From positions 292,825 through 356,824 of the forward strand of contig DCZO01000014.1 in assembly GCA_002331335.1 (NCBI GenBank): a stretch of 64,000 bases of DNA, read 5' to 3'. The notes under the pieces were generated by a model. That model was not told where the DNA came from and made no database searches. It saw nothing but the letters and a program-made list of their open reading frames with translations. The position numbers and the translations under genes are program-made. This DNA comes from Nitrospira sp. UBA2082. GTDB taxonomy: Bacteria > Nitrospirota > Nitrospiria > Nitrospirales > Nitrospiraceae. Below, piece by piece: positions 34,924 through 44,631 of this stretch; the stretch's first letter is position 1, and each line of letters starts with the position of its first letter.

Positions 34924-37023
34924 TTATTTCTTTCCTCGTGGCTTCGAAGCGGAGACTGGTCTGTCTCGTCTATCTGACCTGTCCGGTCTATCTTGCCTAT
35001 CGGATCCGCTGAACAGCGCCATCTGAGCGGCCTTTCCCTTGGGACGCTTGGCATCTTTCCCCTTCATGCCCGTCGGTGTCTTCCCCTGCGCCTTGGTCGC
35101 TGTCGCAACCGGTTTTTCATCGCGAAGGGGATTCGCTTCAACCGGAGTCTGAACCGGCGCGGCGACCGCCTCACTCTCCACCCGGCTGGCCAGATCCACC
35201 TCGCCTTCGATCCCTTCCTCCGTCACGATAATAGAATGGGGCAGCCCTTCGGGTCCCGCGCCGGTTTTGCCCAACGCCTCGTCGGTCTTCGCCCCACCCG
35301 TCCGCGAGTTCGCAATCTTTTGGAGTTGCCCTTTCAATTTCTCTTTGGCCAACTTGCCGCCCTTGAGACGATTGCAGGCCTCGACCACTTCTTCGATATA
35401 CAGCTCGAAGATGTTCCGCCGCCGATACTCGCTGGCGGCCCGTTCACGGCGGCGCAAGAATAACCCCAACCGCCTGCCGCACTCCCGCAAGGCCAGCGTA
35501 ATTTCCTTTTGGATTTCGTCATAGTCGGCGATCGCTTCCTTCGACTCGCTCGTGAACGGCACCCACACCGAGGCCATATGGACGAAGATCACCATCGGCC
35601 CGGCCGGCAAGGCTCCGCGCGACTGAGCGACACCGTAATTCTTCCAGGTCGTACCGAGCACCGCCTTGAACGTCGAACAGGCAGATTGTTGGTAGAGCAG
35701 CGGCACGCGGTTGGCGTACCGGATCACGCGGGCGAGTTCCGAATCATCCTCTTCATGTTCGCCTTCGGCTTTCGGCGCGGTGGGCTGTTTCGTCTTGTTC
35801 TGATCTTCCGGTCGACGGCCGTAGGCCAGCCCTGCTTCGATGATGAAAGGGTTGCCCCGATAGACCGCCGGCGGCCGACTTACCGCCGTGTAAAACTCGC
35901 CTTTGATCTGTTTGTAGAGGCCGGAAAGAATGGCCTTTTCGCCAATTGGCGAGATGCAATTGGTCGGCGGCGCCATGATCTTGGTCTCTTGGATTGTCCG
36001 GTAGAACGTCTCGGCGGCGGCCCCCTTCAAATCTCGCGGCTTCGTGTGCGCCGGGAGTTTCGCCGCCTTGCACATGTCGTCCGCCAACTGCGGCGACACC
36101 CGGCAAAAGTCGCTTGCCAAAAATCCCGAAATCGAATGGCTCTTGGTGTCTTGCAGCATCTTGAGGAACATGCCGAATTCAATGCCATAGGGATGCGGCT
36201 TGATCTCGCGCGGGGACGGCGGCAGTTCATGATAGGTCCGGGGATAGTCCTTCGTCTCCCCTTCCGGCGTGTGATAGATCAGCCTCACATGGGGATTGGC
36301 GATGGACGTTTGCTCCAGCCATTCGTCCACCGATGCCCGGCCTTTCTGGTATTTTCCTTCGACTTCAAGCGTGACCTGCGTGCCGCGCGGCTGGGTCCAC
36401 TCGATCTGCTTGTTTTCATGGACCAGCGGTTCGTTCTTCTTGGTGTCGATTTGCACTTCAAAAAAATGCGCGGCGGCTTTGGGACCGATACGGGAAATGA
36501 TCTGCACCGGCTTGCCGGTCGTCAGCTGGCCGTACATGCCGGCGGCAGAGATGCCGATACCCTGCTGCCCACGGCTCATGCGCATCCGATGAAACTTGGA
36601 GCCGTAGAGCAGCTTGGCGAAGATGCGTGGAATCTGCTGACGCACGATGCCCGGCCCGTTGTCAGTCACCGTGATGCGGAACCGCGTGGCCTGGCTCGCC
36701 GACGGCGCAGCGCCATTGGTTGGCACCACGTCCAGCCGCACCGTGACATCCGGCAGAATGCCGGCCTCTTCGCACGCGTCCAGTGCGTTGTCCACGGCTT
36801 CCTTGACGCAGGTCAGCAGCGCCTTGCGCGGATTGTCGAAGCCGAGCAAATGCCGGTTCTTTGTGAAAAATTCCGAAACCGAAATCTCCCGCTGCCGCGC
36901 GCCCATCTCGACCGCCGTCACTTGTTGCGCTGGCCTGGCGGCTTTCTTCGGAACGGGCGACTCAGATTCGGATCTGGCGGAGTCTGGAGTGGATGTCGCA
37001 GAAATCGGATGTTGCTTGGCCAT
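34924..37023 (-). CDS. top6B: DNA topoisomerase VI subunit B (GHKL ATPase)
   Basis: 699 residues. ATPase subunit that closes around the DNA. GHKL motifs: N-box VKEAVDNALDACEEAG, G1 DNGPGIVRQQIP, and the G2 loop RGQQGIGISAAGMYG. A helix-two-turn-helix and transducer domain follow. The N-terminal 40 residues are Ser/Pro-rich. The final ~120 are Lys/Ala-rich and end in an imperfect DR-repeat (SDRQDRPDRSDRRDRPVSAS), encoded by a simple sequence at 34938-35000. The ATG at 37023 has GAGGACAA upstream. It forms an operon with subunit A, transcribed first. Confidence 0.93.
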   Translation of the reverse strand: MAKQHPISATSTPDSARSESESPVPKKAARPAQQVTAVEMGARQREISVSEFFTKNRHLLGFDNPRKALLTCVKEAVDNALDACEEAGILPDVTVRLDVVPTNGAAPSASQATRFRITVTDNGPGIVRQQIPRIFAKLLYGSKFHRMRMSRGQQGIGISAAGMYGQLTTGKPVQIISRIGPKAAAHFFEVQIDTKKNEPLVHENKQIEWTQPRGTQVTLEVEGKYQKGRASVDEWLEQTSIANPHVRLIYHTPEGETKDYPRTYHELPPSPREIKPHPYGIEFGMFLKMLQDTKSHSISGFLASDFCRVSPQLADDMCKAAKLPAHTKPRDLKGAAAETFYRTIQETKIMAPPTNCISPIGEKAILSGLYKQIKGEFYTAVSRPPAVYRGNPFIIEAGLAYGRRPEDQNKTKQPTAPKAEGEHEEDDSELARVIRYANRVPLLYQQSACSTFKAVLGTTWKNYGVAQSRGALPAGPMVIFVHMASVWVPFTSESKEAIADYDEIQKEITLALRECGRRLGLFLRRRERAASEYRRRNIFELYIEEVVEACNRLKGGKLAKEKLKGQLQKIANSRTGGAKTDEALGKTGAGPEGLPHSIIVTEEGIEGEVDLASRVESEAVAAPVQTPVEANPLRDEKPVATATKAQGKTPTGMKGKDAKRPKGKAAQMALFSGSDRQDRPDRSDRRDRPVSASKPRGKK

Positions 37024-37401
37024 TTGTCCTCACAGCACGGTGTCATAAAAATCGCGCGGCATTCTACACAGAATGGGCGTCTGAGGAAACCCTGGTAGAC
37101 AATTTTTTGCGACTACGACAGAAAGAATGGAACCGAAGAGGTTGAGTTAGGGTGGGAGGAGCACGCACCTAACCGAGGACGATTAGGTACGACGGAGATC
37201 TTGGGAGGATTTTAGGCTTCCCAGTACAAGCTGGTCCTGCACACCATCCTCTTTCGCTCGATCCCCTGATGAACCATATTCCCTCGGGGCGTTAACTCCC
37301 CCCACGAAGACTACGATAGACCTCGTCGTACACCGAGTCAAGCGAACCGTTTTGTTGTGACACAGGACGAGCGCTGATTGAAAGAGAGGTTTGGAGATAT
37401 T
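37024..37401. other. Intergenic stretch between divergent genes
   Basis: No gene recognised. It carries the promoters of top6B (leftward) and the lipoprotein gene (rightward). Base composition is slightly lower in GC than the flanks. I see no convincing -35/-10 pair and no strong hairpin. Confidence 0.4.
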
Positions 37402-38427
37402 ATGATTCGAGCAATGACCGCCGGACTACGCAGACAATTCTTCCACCCTGCCTTATTCGCCACCCTGCTCGCCGTTCAACTCAGCACCGGGTGCTCATCC
37501 CTGGACACCCTATTGGCCAGCATCGGATACCGGCATCACAATGAGTTCGACCGCTTAGTTGAGCAGGCCACAACCGCCCTCCAGACATCGGCTCCCGGAT
37601 ACACGTCGAATCAGGCGAACCGATTGGCGGAATCGGTGCATGAGCTCAACTTTGCGGGTCTGATCGCGCTGCTCGCAGGAAAGTCGTTTGCAGAACCAAC
37701 CGGAGCAGACTTCTTTGACAGCGCTGCCTCGGCTGTACAAAGGGAGTTTGGGGGTCATTCCGCGATAGACCGTACGCGTATCACGGCGCTCTTGAGTCAC
37801 GCGTTTCGGAAGCTGAGACAGCCAAGTGACATAGAGATGGACCCTGCCGTGCGGCAGAAAGTTCTCGAGGCGGGGCTTAAACATTTATCGGACCGGGCCG
37901 TCATTCCCCATGCAAACGAGGCGGAGATCGCGGAGATTATTACCCTCTTGGAGACGGGCCGCTTCTGGGGGGATGCGTCGGACGTCACGCAAGCTGTCTA
38001 TGGCGGCGTCCAAGGCATTCCTTATGATGCCTTGGGGATGCTCCAGGACCCCGGCTTAGTACGATGGCCGGTGAGCACGCTCCGCGCACTCTGCCGAGAT
38101 GGGCTCTCCACTTCGCCTGCGAATGGTACGACCCCGATTCTCCACGAGACACTCAGAGAATTCCAGGAACTTCCTCCCATCGGCAGAACTGCCGCGATGC
38201 TGAGAGGTGTGCTGGCCCGTGAGAATCGAACGGTTCGTCTCGCGCTGATTCTCTATGCGCGGTCCCATGGCGTCTCCGAAATCGATGACGACACCATCGA
38301 CAAGGTTGTGCTGGCATTGGACCCCGCACATCCGGACTTGCGCCCGCTGTTATTGGAAGCCGCGGATAGGGTAAGAACCAAATACGGGCCCGGCCAGGCA
38401 TCCATAGCGGTTCGCCGATTACGGTAA
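37402..38427 (+). CDS. Putative lipoprotein, 341 aa
   Basis: The ATG at 37402 is chosen because GGAG lies just upstream and the signal peptide begins there. A hydrophobic stretch (LFATLLAVQLSTGC) is followed by the lipobox Cys (LSTG-C), so Lgt would lipidate it. The mature protein is helical (VEQATTALQTSAPGYTSNQA; LSHAFRKLRQPSD). No domain recognised. Promoter and partner unknown. It stands alone. Confidence 0.65.
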   Translation: MIRAMTAGLRRQFFHPALFATLLAVQLSTGCSSLDTLLASIGYRHHNEFDRLVEQATTALQTSAPGYTSNQANRLAESVHELNFAGLIALLAGKSFAEPTGADFFDSAASAVQREFGGHSAIDRTRITALLSHAFRKLRQPSDIEMDPAVRQKVLEAGLKHLSDRAVIPHANEAEIAEIITLLETGRFWGDASDVTQAVYGGVQGIPYDALGMLQDPGLVRWPVSTLRALCRDGLSTSPANGTTPILHETLREFQELPPIGRTAAMLRGVLARENRTVRLALILYARSHGVSEIDDDTIDKVVLALDPAHPDLRPLLLEAADRVRTKYGPGQASIAVRRLR

Positions 38428-38734
38428 TCAGGGCGCACGATCGACGGCGCCCAGAGAACCACCGCAATTTCGACAATTTTCCCTTCCGGGAAGATCAGTT
38501 CTGGCCTGTCACCGACAGCCGATCCATTCTCCCTACAGCGCCTCCGGCCACATTGCATTTTGGAGCTAAGCGTGAGCCACCCTATCGCTCAATCCTCTCC
38601 GGACGGTATGCTTTTTGCGTTGATCTACGACCGACAAACGTATAATTGACGCTGGTATGGTCAGTGGGCTAATGTTTCCACAAGAAGAATCGATGCCTGC
38701 TCCCACCTAACCGTATATTTCATGGAGGTACGAT
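38428..38734. other. Intergenic stretch with promoter
   Basis: No gene. It contains the putative promoter of the RsbR-type gene (38620-38646, listed separately). The remaining sequence shows no hairpin or repeat that I can support. Confidence 0.4.
38620..38646 (+). promoter_or_regulatory. Candidate sigma-70 promoter upstream of 38735
   Basis: A perfect -10 TATAAT at 38641-38646, with TTGATC at 38620-38625 as the nearest -35-like hexamer (15-base spacer, short of the ideal 17). The downstream gene starts ~90 bases later. Confidence 0.35.
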
Positions 38735-39220
38735 ATGATCGCTGGCCGGTTAGTGCGGCTCATCGAGAAAAACTCCGAACAGCTGTCCCGCGAACTCAGC
38801 GAGAAAGTTTGGAACTCCCCCCGATGCAGCGATCTGCACAAGATCCCGCCAGACGAGCTCAAAGCTCGTACGCGTGAGATTTATCAGAACTTGAACAACT
38901 GGTTGCTGGACATGACTGAGGCCGAGATCGAGCGCCGGTACACAGAGCTCGGCGCGCGCCGGGCAGCCCAAGGTGTCGCCTATAGCCACTTTCTCTGGGC
39001 CATCACGGCCACGAGGGAGCACATGGTGGAGTTCGTCCAGCGCGAAGGTTTCTCTGATACGGCCGTCGATCTGCACGGAGAACTGGAGCTGATACGCCTG
39101 CTCGGTCAATTTTTCGATCGGGCGTTGTACTACACGGCGGTGGGATATGAGCGCGAGCGGACTCGCATCGGCACAAACCTCCACAGGCGCAAGGGCGATG
39201 TGCCACACGTAACCATTTAG
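38735..39220 (+). CDS. RsbRD-N-terminal-like protein, 161 aa
   Basis: All-helical soluble protein. ELSEKVWNSPRCSDLHKIPP, then LKARTREIYQNLNNWLLDMT, and GARRAAQGVAYSHFLWAITA resembles the N-terminal domain of RsbRD-type stressosome proteins as I remember it. No STAS domain follows, so it would be a stand-alone sensor-like module. GGAGG lies before the ATG. Family assignment is from recall and needs a profile search; the alternative is an uncharacterised helical protein. Confidence 0.55.
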   Translation: MIAGRLVRLIEKNSEQLSRELSEKVWNSPRCSDLHKIPPDELKARTREIYQNLNNWLLDMTEAEIERRYTELGARRAAQGVAYSHFLWAITATREHMVEFVQREGFSDTAVDLHGELELIRLLGQFFDRALYYTAVGYERERTRIGTNLHRRKGDVPHVTI

Positions 39221-39342
39221 CACTTCGCACGAGCGAACACTCGTGCCTGCAACAACATCCACGGGCTCACCGAAGGACGTGGGCCCGCAATCTTCGTAAG
39301 ATCAGCAACCCCCTGACAACAGCATGGCCTATTTGGGTCCTC

Positions 39343-40068
39343 ATGCACCTGTCGATTATCGTCCCGGCATTTAATGAAGAGCGGTTGATCACTCGGTGCA
39401 TCGAGTCTATTTTCACTTCCCTGGCCCACAACAACACACCAGGGCTCACTGCAGAAGTCATCGTCGTCGACAACAACTCTACCGACAGAACCGCTGAGTT
39501 GGCCAAACAGGCCGGCGCTCATGTCGTATTCGAACCGATCAATCAAATCGGCCGGGCCCGCAATGCCGGAGCCGCGAAGGCGACCGGAGAGTGGCTGCTG
39601 TTCCTCGATGCCGACAGTCTGTTGAATCCGAGACTATTGGCGGACATCCTGGCGATGATCGAAGCGGGGAAGAGCGTGGGATGTGGGAGCACGCTCGCCA
39701 TGGACGGGTTACCCTGGTGGGCGAACGGAATCTTTCACCTCTGGAGAGGGATGTCGATCGTGTTTGGATGGGCCGCCGGCGCGCTGATCGTGTGCCGGCA
39801 CGACGCCTTCCGTGATATCGGCGGATTTCCCCAGGACCTCTACGCCCTTGAAGAAATCCAACTCAGCAAACGGCTCAAAGCATGGGGGCGCCCTCGCGGT
39901 CTCCGCTTCACGATTTTGTCGAAGCATCCGCTGGACACCTCGTCGCGGAAAGTCGCGCTCTACTCCTCCCGAGAGATTGCCGTACAAATCCTCCGGGTCT
40001 TCCTGCAGCGGCGACGGACCTTACGTGACAAGACACTCCTGTCGGTGTGGTATGACGGGCGGCGGTAA
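39343..40068 (+). CDS. Glycosyltransferase family 2
   Basis: 241 residues, GT-A fold: LSIIVPAFNEERLITRCIES at the start, DNNSTDRTAELAKQAGAHV, then the metal-binding DADSLLNPRLLADI. The region GWAAGALIVCRHDAFRDIGG and a terminal EEIQLSKRLKAWG resemble family-2 enzymes that extend sugar chains or modify lipid carriers. No membrane segments, so it is cytosolic or peripheral. Acceptor and donor are not predictable. It lies 61 bases upstream of dnaE on the same strand. Confidence 0.9.
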   Translation: MHLSIIVPAFNEERLITRCIESIFTSLAHNNTPGLTAEVIVVDNNSTDRTAELAKQAGAHVVFEPINQIGRARNAGAAKATGEWLLFLDADSLLNPRLLADILAMIEAGKSVGCGSTLAMDGLPWWANGIFHLWRGMSIVFGWAAGALIVCRHDAFRDIGGFPQDLYALEEIQLSKRLKAWGRPRGLRFTILSKHPLDTSSRKVALYSSREIAVQILRVFLQRRRTLRDKTLLSVWYDGRR

Positions 40069-40129
40069 CCCCTCAGCCTGGTTCTCTCTTCAATTGACTT
40101 CACCTTCCCCACCCTCCTAGAATTCCGCC

Positions 40130-43100
40130 ATGGCGCCTTCCTTCGTCCATCTTCATCTTCACACCCAGTTCAGCCTCCTCGACGGTGCCAACCAGATCGA
40201 GCCGCTGGTACAGCAAGTGAAGGCCTTTGGCCAACCTGCCGTGGCCATGACCGACCACGGCAACATGTTCGGGGCGATCGAGTTCTACCGGAAGGCCAAA
40301 GACGCCGGCATCAAACCCATCATCGGATGTGAAGCCTATATGGCGATGGGCAGCCGCCATGCGAAAAAAGACAGCGGGCTCGCGCACAACGACTACTATC
40401 ACCTGATTCTCCTCGCCAGAAACCTGACCGGCTATCAGAATTTGATCAAACTTGTCAGCAAAGGATATCTTGAGGGATTCTACTATAAGCCGCGAATAGA
40501 TAAGGAAATTCTCAAGGAACATCGCGACGGCATCATTGCCTTGTCCGGCTGCCTCAGCGGCGAGATTCCATATCTGATCGGGCAAAAAGATATGGCCGGC
40601 GCCATGGCGGTGGCCGGCGAATTCCAGGAAATTTTCGGCAAGGAGCATTTCTATTTAGAGGTGCAGGCGAACGGTCTCGACCACCAACGCGTTGCCAACG
40701 CCGGACTGATGGAGATTCACAAAAAGCTCGGGATCCCGCTCGCCGGCACGAACGATTGCCACTATCTGAAGAAAGAAGACGCCCGCCCACATGAACTGAT
40801 GCTCTGCCTTCAGACCGGCAAGACCGTGAGCGACCCCAACCGGATGAAATTCGACACGGACCAGCTCTATGTCAAATCGACGGAAGAAATCGCTCCGGCT
40901 TTCGTGGAGTTTCCCGGGGCCGTCAGCAACACCTGCCGCATCGCCGACCATTGCGATTTGGAGCTGGCACTCAACAAAACCCATCTCCCCCAGTACAGAG
41001 TGCCGGACGGCTTCACGGACCGGGAAGCCTATCTGGAATACCTGGCCGTCGCCGGATTGAAAGAGCGGCTCAAGGAGCGGCCCAGCAACAAACCGTCCGC
41101 CATGTACGAACAGCGACTGCGCGAAGAGCTGATGGTCATCTGCTCTATGGGATTCGCCGGCTATTTTCTGATCGTGTGGGACATCATCCGATTCGCGCGC
41201 ACGCGGAATATCCCGGTCGGGCCCGGCCGTGGCTCAGCCGCCGGCAGCCTGGCGGCCTATGCCTTACGCATTACGGATCTCGATCCGCTTGAGTACGCGC
41301 TGCTGTTCGAGAGATTCCTGAACCCCGAGCGAGTCTCTTTGCCGGACATCGACATGGACTTTTGCATGGATCGGCGCGGAGAAGTCATCACCTACGTGGT
41401 GGAGAAGTACGGCGCCGACCATGTCGCGCAGATCATCACGTTCGGGACGCTCGGCGCCAAAGCCGCCATCCGCGACGTGGGTCGCGTGCTGGAATTGCCC
41501 TATGCAGAAGCGGACAAGGTCGCCAAGCTGGTGCCGAATCAGCTGAATATCACCCTGCAAGAGGCCCTCGACCAGGAACCTCGCCTGCGCGAACTGGTGG
41601 CCACGGACGCGAAGGTCAAAGAACTGATGGATGTCGCGCAGTCGCTGGAGGGATTGGCCCGCCACGCCTCGACCCATGCGGCCGGAGTCGTGATTTCCGA
41701 GGGACCGCTCACCGATCACGTGCCGCTCTACAAAGGCGCCAACGACGAAATCGTCACGCAATATTCGATGGGCGACGTCGAGAAGATCGGCTTGGTGAAA
41801 TTCGACTTCCTCGGCCTCAAGACATTGACGATGATCCGGCGGGCGGAAACATTGATCAATGAGGGCCGTCACGGCAAGTCCCCGCTGATCGTCGATCAAC
41901 TTCCGTTCGACGATCACAAGACGTTTGCCCTCCTCTCCTCCGGAAAAACGACCGGGATTTTCCAGCTTGAAAGCTCAGGAATGCGCGACCTGCTCGCCGG
42001 CTTCAAGCCGGACCGGTTTGAAGACATTATCGCCATTATCGCCCTCTACCGTCCCGGCCCGATGGATCTGATTCCCGATTTCATCAAGCGGAAACAGGGC
42101 AAGGTCCCTATCACCTACGAAACGCCCGAGTTGGAGCCGATCCTCAAAGACACCTACGGCGTCATCGTGTATCAGGAACAGGTGATGGCGATCGCTCACA
42201 AGGTGGCGGGCTTTTCACTGGGACAAGCCGACATTCTCCGGCGCGCCATGGGCAAGAAGAAACCGGAGGAAATGGAAAAACTCCGCCTCAAATTCATCGA
42301 CGGCGCGAAGCACAAACACATTCCCGACAAGAAAGCCGAAAAACTCTATGAGCTGATCCAGAAATTTGCCGGCTACGGCTTCAACAAGTCGCACGCCGCC
42401 GCCTACGCCGTGCTCTGTTACCAGACCGCCTACTTGAAATCCCATTACCCGACCGAATTCATGGCGGCCCTCATGACGACCGACATGGGAAACACCGACA
42501 AGATCATGGGATACTTCACGGAATGCCGTGATCTTGGCATTAAAGTGCTGGGGCCGGACGTCAATGCAAGCCAGAAAAACTTCGCCGTCGTCGATGGCGC
42601 CATTCGATTCGGCTTGGCGGCGATCAAGAACGTGGGCGAAGGTGCCGTCGAGTCCATCGTGGCGATCCGCAATGAGAGCGGCCCGTTCTTCTCGTTCTTC
42701 GAGTTCTGCCGACGGGTTGATCTCCACAAAGTGAATAAGCGCATGCTCGAAGGCCTGATCAAGGCGGGAGCCTTTGATTCCACCGGCGCCCGACGCGCCC
42801 AATTGATGGCGGTCCTCGACCAGGCAATCGAAGACGGCGCCGCTGCGCAGCGGGAGCGGGAACTCGGACAAACCAACATCTTCGGCGAGGAGTTGTCCGG
42901 TCATGACGCGCCGGTCGCCTCCCCGCTTCCACCGGTCCCGGAATGGGACCAGACCCAACGACTCAAATATGAGCGAGAATTGACCGGCTTTTATATATCC
43001 GCCCATCCGTTGAGCCGCTACGAAACGACGCTCGGCGCCTTATCCACCGCGACAACCGCCGGCCTCCCGGACTGCGCGGACGGCAAAGAAGTCAAACTCT

Positions 43101-43585
43101 GCGGCATCATTGCCTCGGTCAAATCGATGCTGACCAAGAAGGGCGATCGGATGGCCTATGTCACCCTCGAAGATTTGCAAGGCACAGCCGAGGTCATCGT
43201 GTTTCCCGATCTGTTCAAAACAGCCGGCGATCTCGTGGCCCCGGAGCAGCTGGTTCGCATTACCGGGACGATCGATCGCGGCGACAAAGGCACCAAACTT
43301 CGCGGCAGCAAGATCGAACCGCTGGCGGAGGTTCAGAAGCAGGCGGTGAAACGGATACAAATCCGGCTTGCCGACCGGCCCGACGCCCCAGACCAGCTCC
43401 TCCGTCTACGCGACATCTTCCAGCGGCATCCCGGCGGAACGACAGTTTATCTCACATTTCAACTGGATGCGGCACTGGAAGCCGAGACGGCGCCTCTTGC
43501 AAACTGGACCGTTTCACCCAGTGAACATTTTGTCTCCGACATTGAAGAAGTGCTAGGCAAAGGGGGCCTGTCTTTGTTATCTTAG
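40130..43585 (+). CDS. dnaE: DNA polymerase III alpha subunit
   Basis: 1151 residues; the replicative polymerase. PHP domain at the N-terminus (HLHLHTQFSLLDGANQI). Polymerase core with catalytic Asp residues in LPDIDMDFCMDRR (residues ~404-415) and a third region KFDFLGLKTLTMI (~559). A (HhH)2 and OB fold occupy the C-terminal part (GDRMAYVTLEDLQGTAEVIV). A QTNIF sequence near residue 913 resembles the beta-clamp-binding motif. Length equals the family norm. It precedes accA by 54 bases, as in many bacteria. Confidence 0.96.
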   Translation: MAPSFVHLHLHTQFSLLDGANQIEPLVQQVKAFGQPAVAMTDHGNMFGAIEFYRKAKDAGIKPIIGCEAYMAMGSRHAKKDSGLAHNDYYHLILLARNLTGYQNLIKLVSKGYLEGFYYKPRIDKEILKEHRDGIIALSGCLSGEIPYLIGQKDMAGAMAVAGEFQEIFGKEHFYLEVQANGLDHQRVANAGLMEIHKKLGIPLAGTNDCHYLKKEDARPHELMLCLQTGKTVSDPNRMKFDTDQLYVKSTEEIAPAFVEFPGAVSNTCRIADHCDLELALNKTHLPQYRVPDGFTDREAYLEYLAVAGLKERLKERPSNKPSAMYEQRLREELMVICSMGFAGYFLIVWDIIRFARTRNIPVGPGRGSAAGSLAAYALRITDLDPLEYALLFERFLNPERVSLPDIDMDFCMDRRGEVITYVVEKYGADHVAQIITFGTLGAKAAIRDVGRVLELPYAEADKVAKLVPNQLNITLQEALDQEPRLRELVATDAKVKELMDVAQSLEGLARHASTHAAGVVISEGPLTDHVPLYKGANDEIVTQYSMGDVEKIGLVKFDFLGLKTLTMIRRAETLINEGRHGKSPLIVDQLPFDDHKTFALLSSGKTTGIFQLESSGMRDLLAGFKPDRFEDIIAIIALYRPGPMDLIPDFIKRKQGKVPITYETPELEPILKDTYGVIVYQEQVMAIAHKVAGFSLGQADILRRAMGKKKPEEMEKLRLKFIDGAKHKHIPDKKAEKLYELIQKFAGYGFNKSHAAAYAVLCYQTAYLKSHYPTEFMAALMTTDMGNTDKIMGYFTECRDLGIKVLGPDVNASQKNFAVVDGAIRFGLAAIKNVGEGAVESIVAIRNESGPFFSFFEFCRRVDLHKVNKRMLEGLIKAGAFDSTGARRAQLMAVLDQAIEDGAAAQRERELGQTNIFGEELSGHDAPVASPLPPVPEWDQTQRLKYERELTGFYISAHPLSRYETTLGALSTATTAGLPDCADGKEVKLCGIIASVKSMLTKKGDRMAYVTLEDLQGTAEVIVFPDLFKTAGDLVAPEQLVRITGTIDRGDKGTKLRGSKIEPLAEVQKQAVKRIQIRLADRPDAPDQLLRLRDIFQRHPGGTTVYLTFQLDAALEAETAPLANWTVSPSEHFVSDIEEVLGKGGLSLLS

Positions 43586-43639
43586 GCGGACTATTCCAGG
43601 GGCTGGAGGCGTTCGGCTTCCTTTACCGTCACGAGAACT

Positions 43640-44605
43640 ATGCGCGATTATCTCGAATTTGAACAACCGATTCGCGAGATCGAAGAAAAGATCGAGAAGC
43701 TGTCCGCTGTAGCGGCAAGCGGCAAAGTCTCCGCGCAAACCGATCTGAGGAAACTCCGCGCCAAGTTAGCTGAAGTCGAACACGAACTCTATCAGCATCT
43801 CACGCCCTGGCAACGAACCCAACTCGCCCGCCACCCTCAACGCCCCAGCACACTCGATTACATTAACGAACTCTGTCGGGATTTCTTGGAATTTCACGGC
43901 GATCGGTCGTTCGGCGACGACCGCGCCATCGTCGGAGGATTCGCCCGTTTTAACGACCGCACCGTGATGATCATCGGGCATCAGAAAGGGAAGACCCTCA
44001 AGGAGCGCATGCAACGCAATTTCGGCATGCCCAACCCGGAAGGCTACCGGAAGGCGCTTCGCCTGATGAAACTGGCGGAGAAGTTCAACCGACCGATCAT
44101 CACCTTCATCGACACCCCCGGCGCCTATCCCGGGATTGGAGCGGAAGAGCGCGGACAGGCGGAAGCCATCGCACGGAATCTGCTCGTCATGTCACGCTTG
44201 ACCGTCCCGATCATTTCCGTCGTCATCGGCGAAGGCGGGAGCGGCGGCGCGTTGGCATTAGGCGTGTCGGACCGCGTCTTGATGCTGGAACATTCCGTAT
44301 ATTCGGTCATCTCGCCGGAAGGCTGCGCCGCGATCCTCTGGGACAACCCGCAAAAAGTCCAGGATGCCGCCGCCGCGCTGAAAATGACGGCGAAGGACCT
44401 CCTCGAGTTCGGCATCATTGACGACATCGTGCCGGAGCCGATTGGCGGCGCCCATCGAGAGCCCAAAGCCGTCTGTACCCTGGTAGGAAAGGCTCTGACG
44501 AATCAGCTCTTCGACCTGGCCGATCTGTCCGTGGAACAGCTCCTTGCCAACCGTGACCACAAATATCGTAGGATCGGCGCGGTCGGCGGACTTCCACAGG
44601 CATAA
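43640..44605 (+). CDS. accA: Acetyl-CoA carboxylase carboxyltransferase subunit alpha
   Basis: 321 residues. Transfers CO2 from carboxybiotin to acetyl-CoA in the first step of fatty-acid synthesis. The ClpP/crotonase-type fold is visible: ITFIDTPGAYPGIGAEERGQ, then EAIARNLLVMSRLTVPIISV and VIGEGGSGGALALGVSDRVL, YSVISPEGCAAILW. The N-terminal helix DYLEFEQPIREIEEKIEKL is typical. It needs subunit beta (accD), not in this window. Same strand as dnaE; probably one operon. Confidence 0.96.
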   Translation: MRDYLEFEQPIREIEEKIEKLSAVAASGKVSAQTDLRKLRAKLAEVEHELYQHLTPWQRTQLARHPQRPSTLDYINELCRDFLEFHGDRSFGDDRAIVGGFARFNDRTVMIIGHQKGKTLKERMQRNFGMPNPEGYRKALRLMKLAEKFNRPIITFIDTPGAYPGIGAEERGQAEAIARNLLVMSRLTVPIISVVIGEGGSGGALALGVSDRVLMLEHSVYSVISPEGCAAILWDNPQKVQDAAAALKMTAKDLLEFGIIDDIVPEPIGGAHREPKAVCTLVGKALTNQLFDLADLSVEQLLANRDHKYRRIGAVGGLPQA

Positions 44606-44631
44606 TCCCACGCACCCCTTCACCTCTGTCA

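Noticed and set aside
35509..37098. Long antisense frame over topoisomerase VI B (529 residues)
   Set aside because: It mirrors the coding strand of top6B and is rich in Arg/His/Gly, a typical shadow of high-GC coding sequence.
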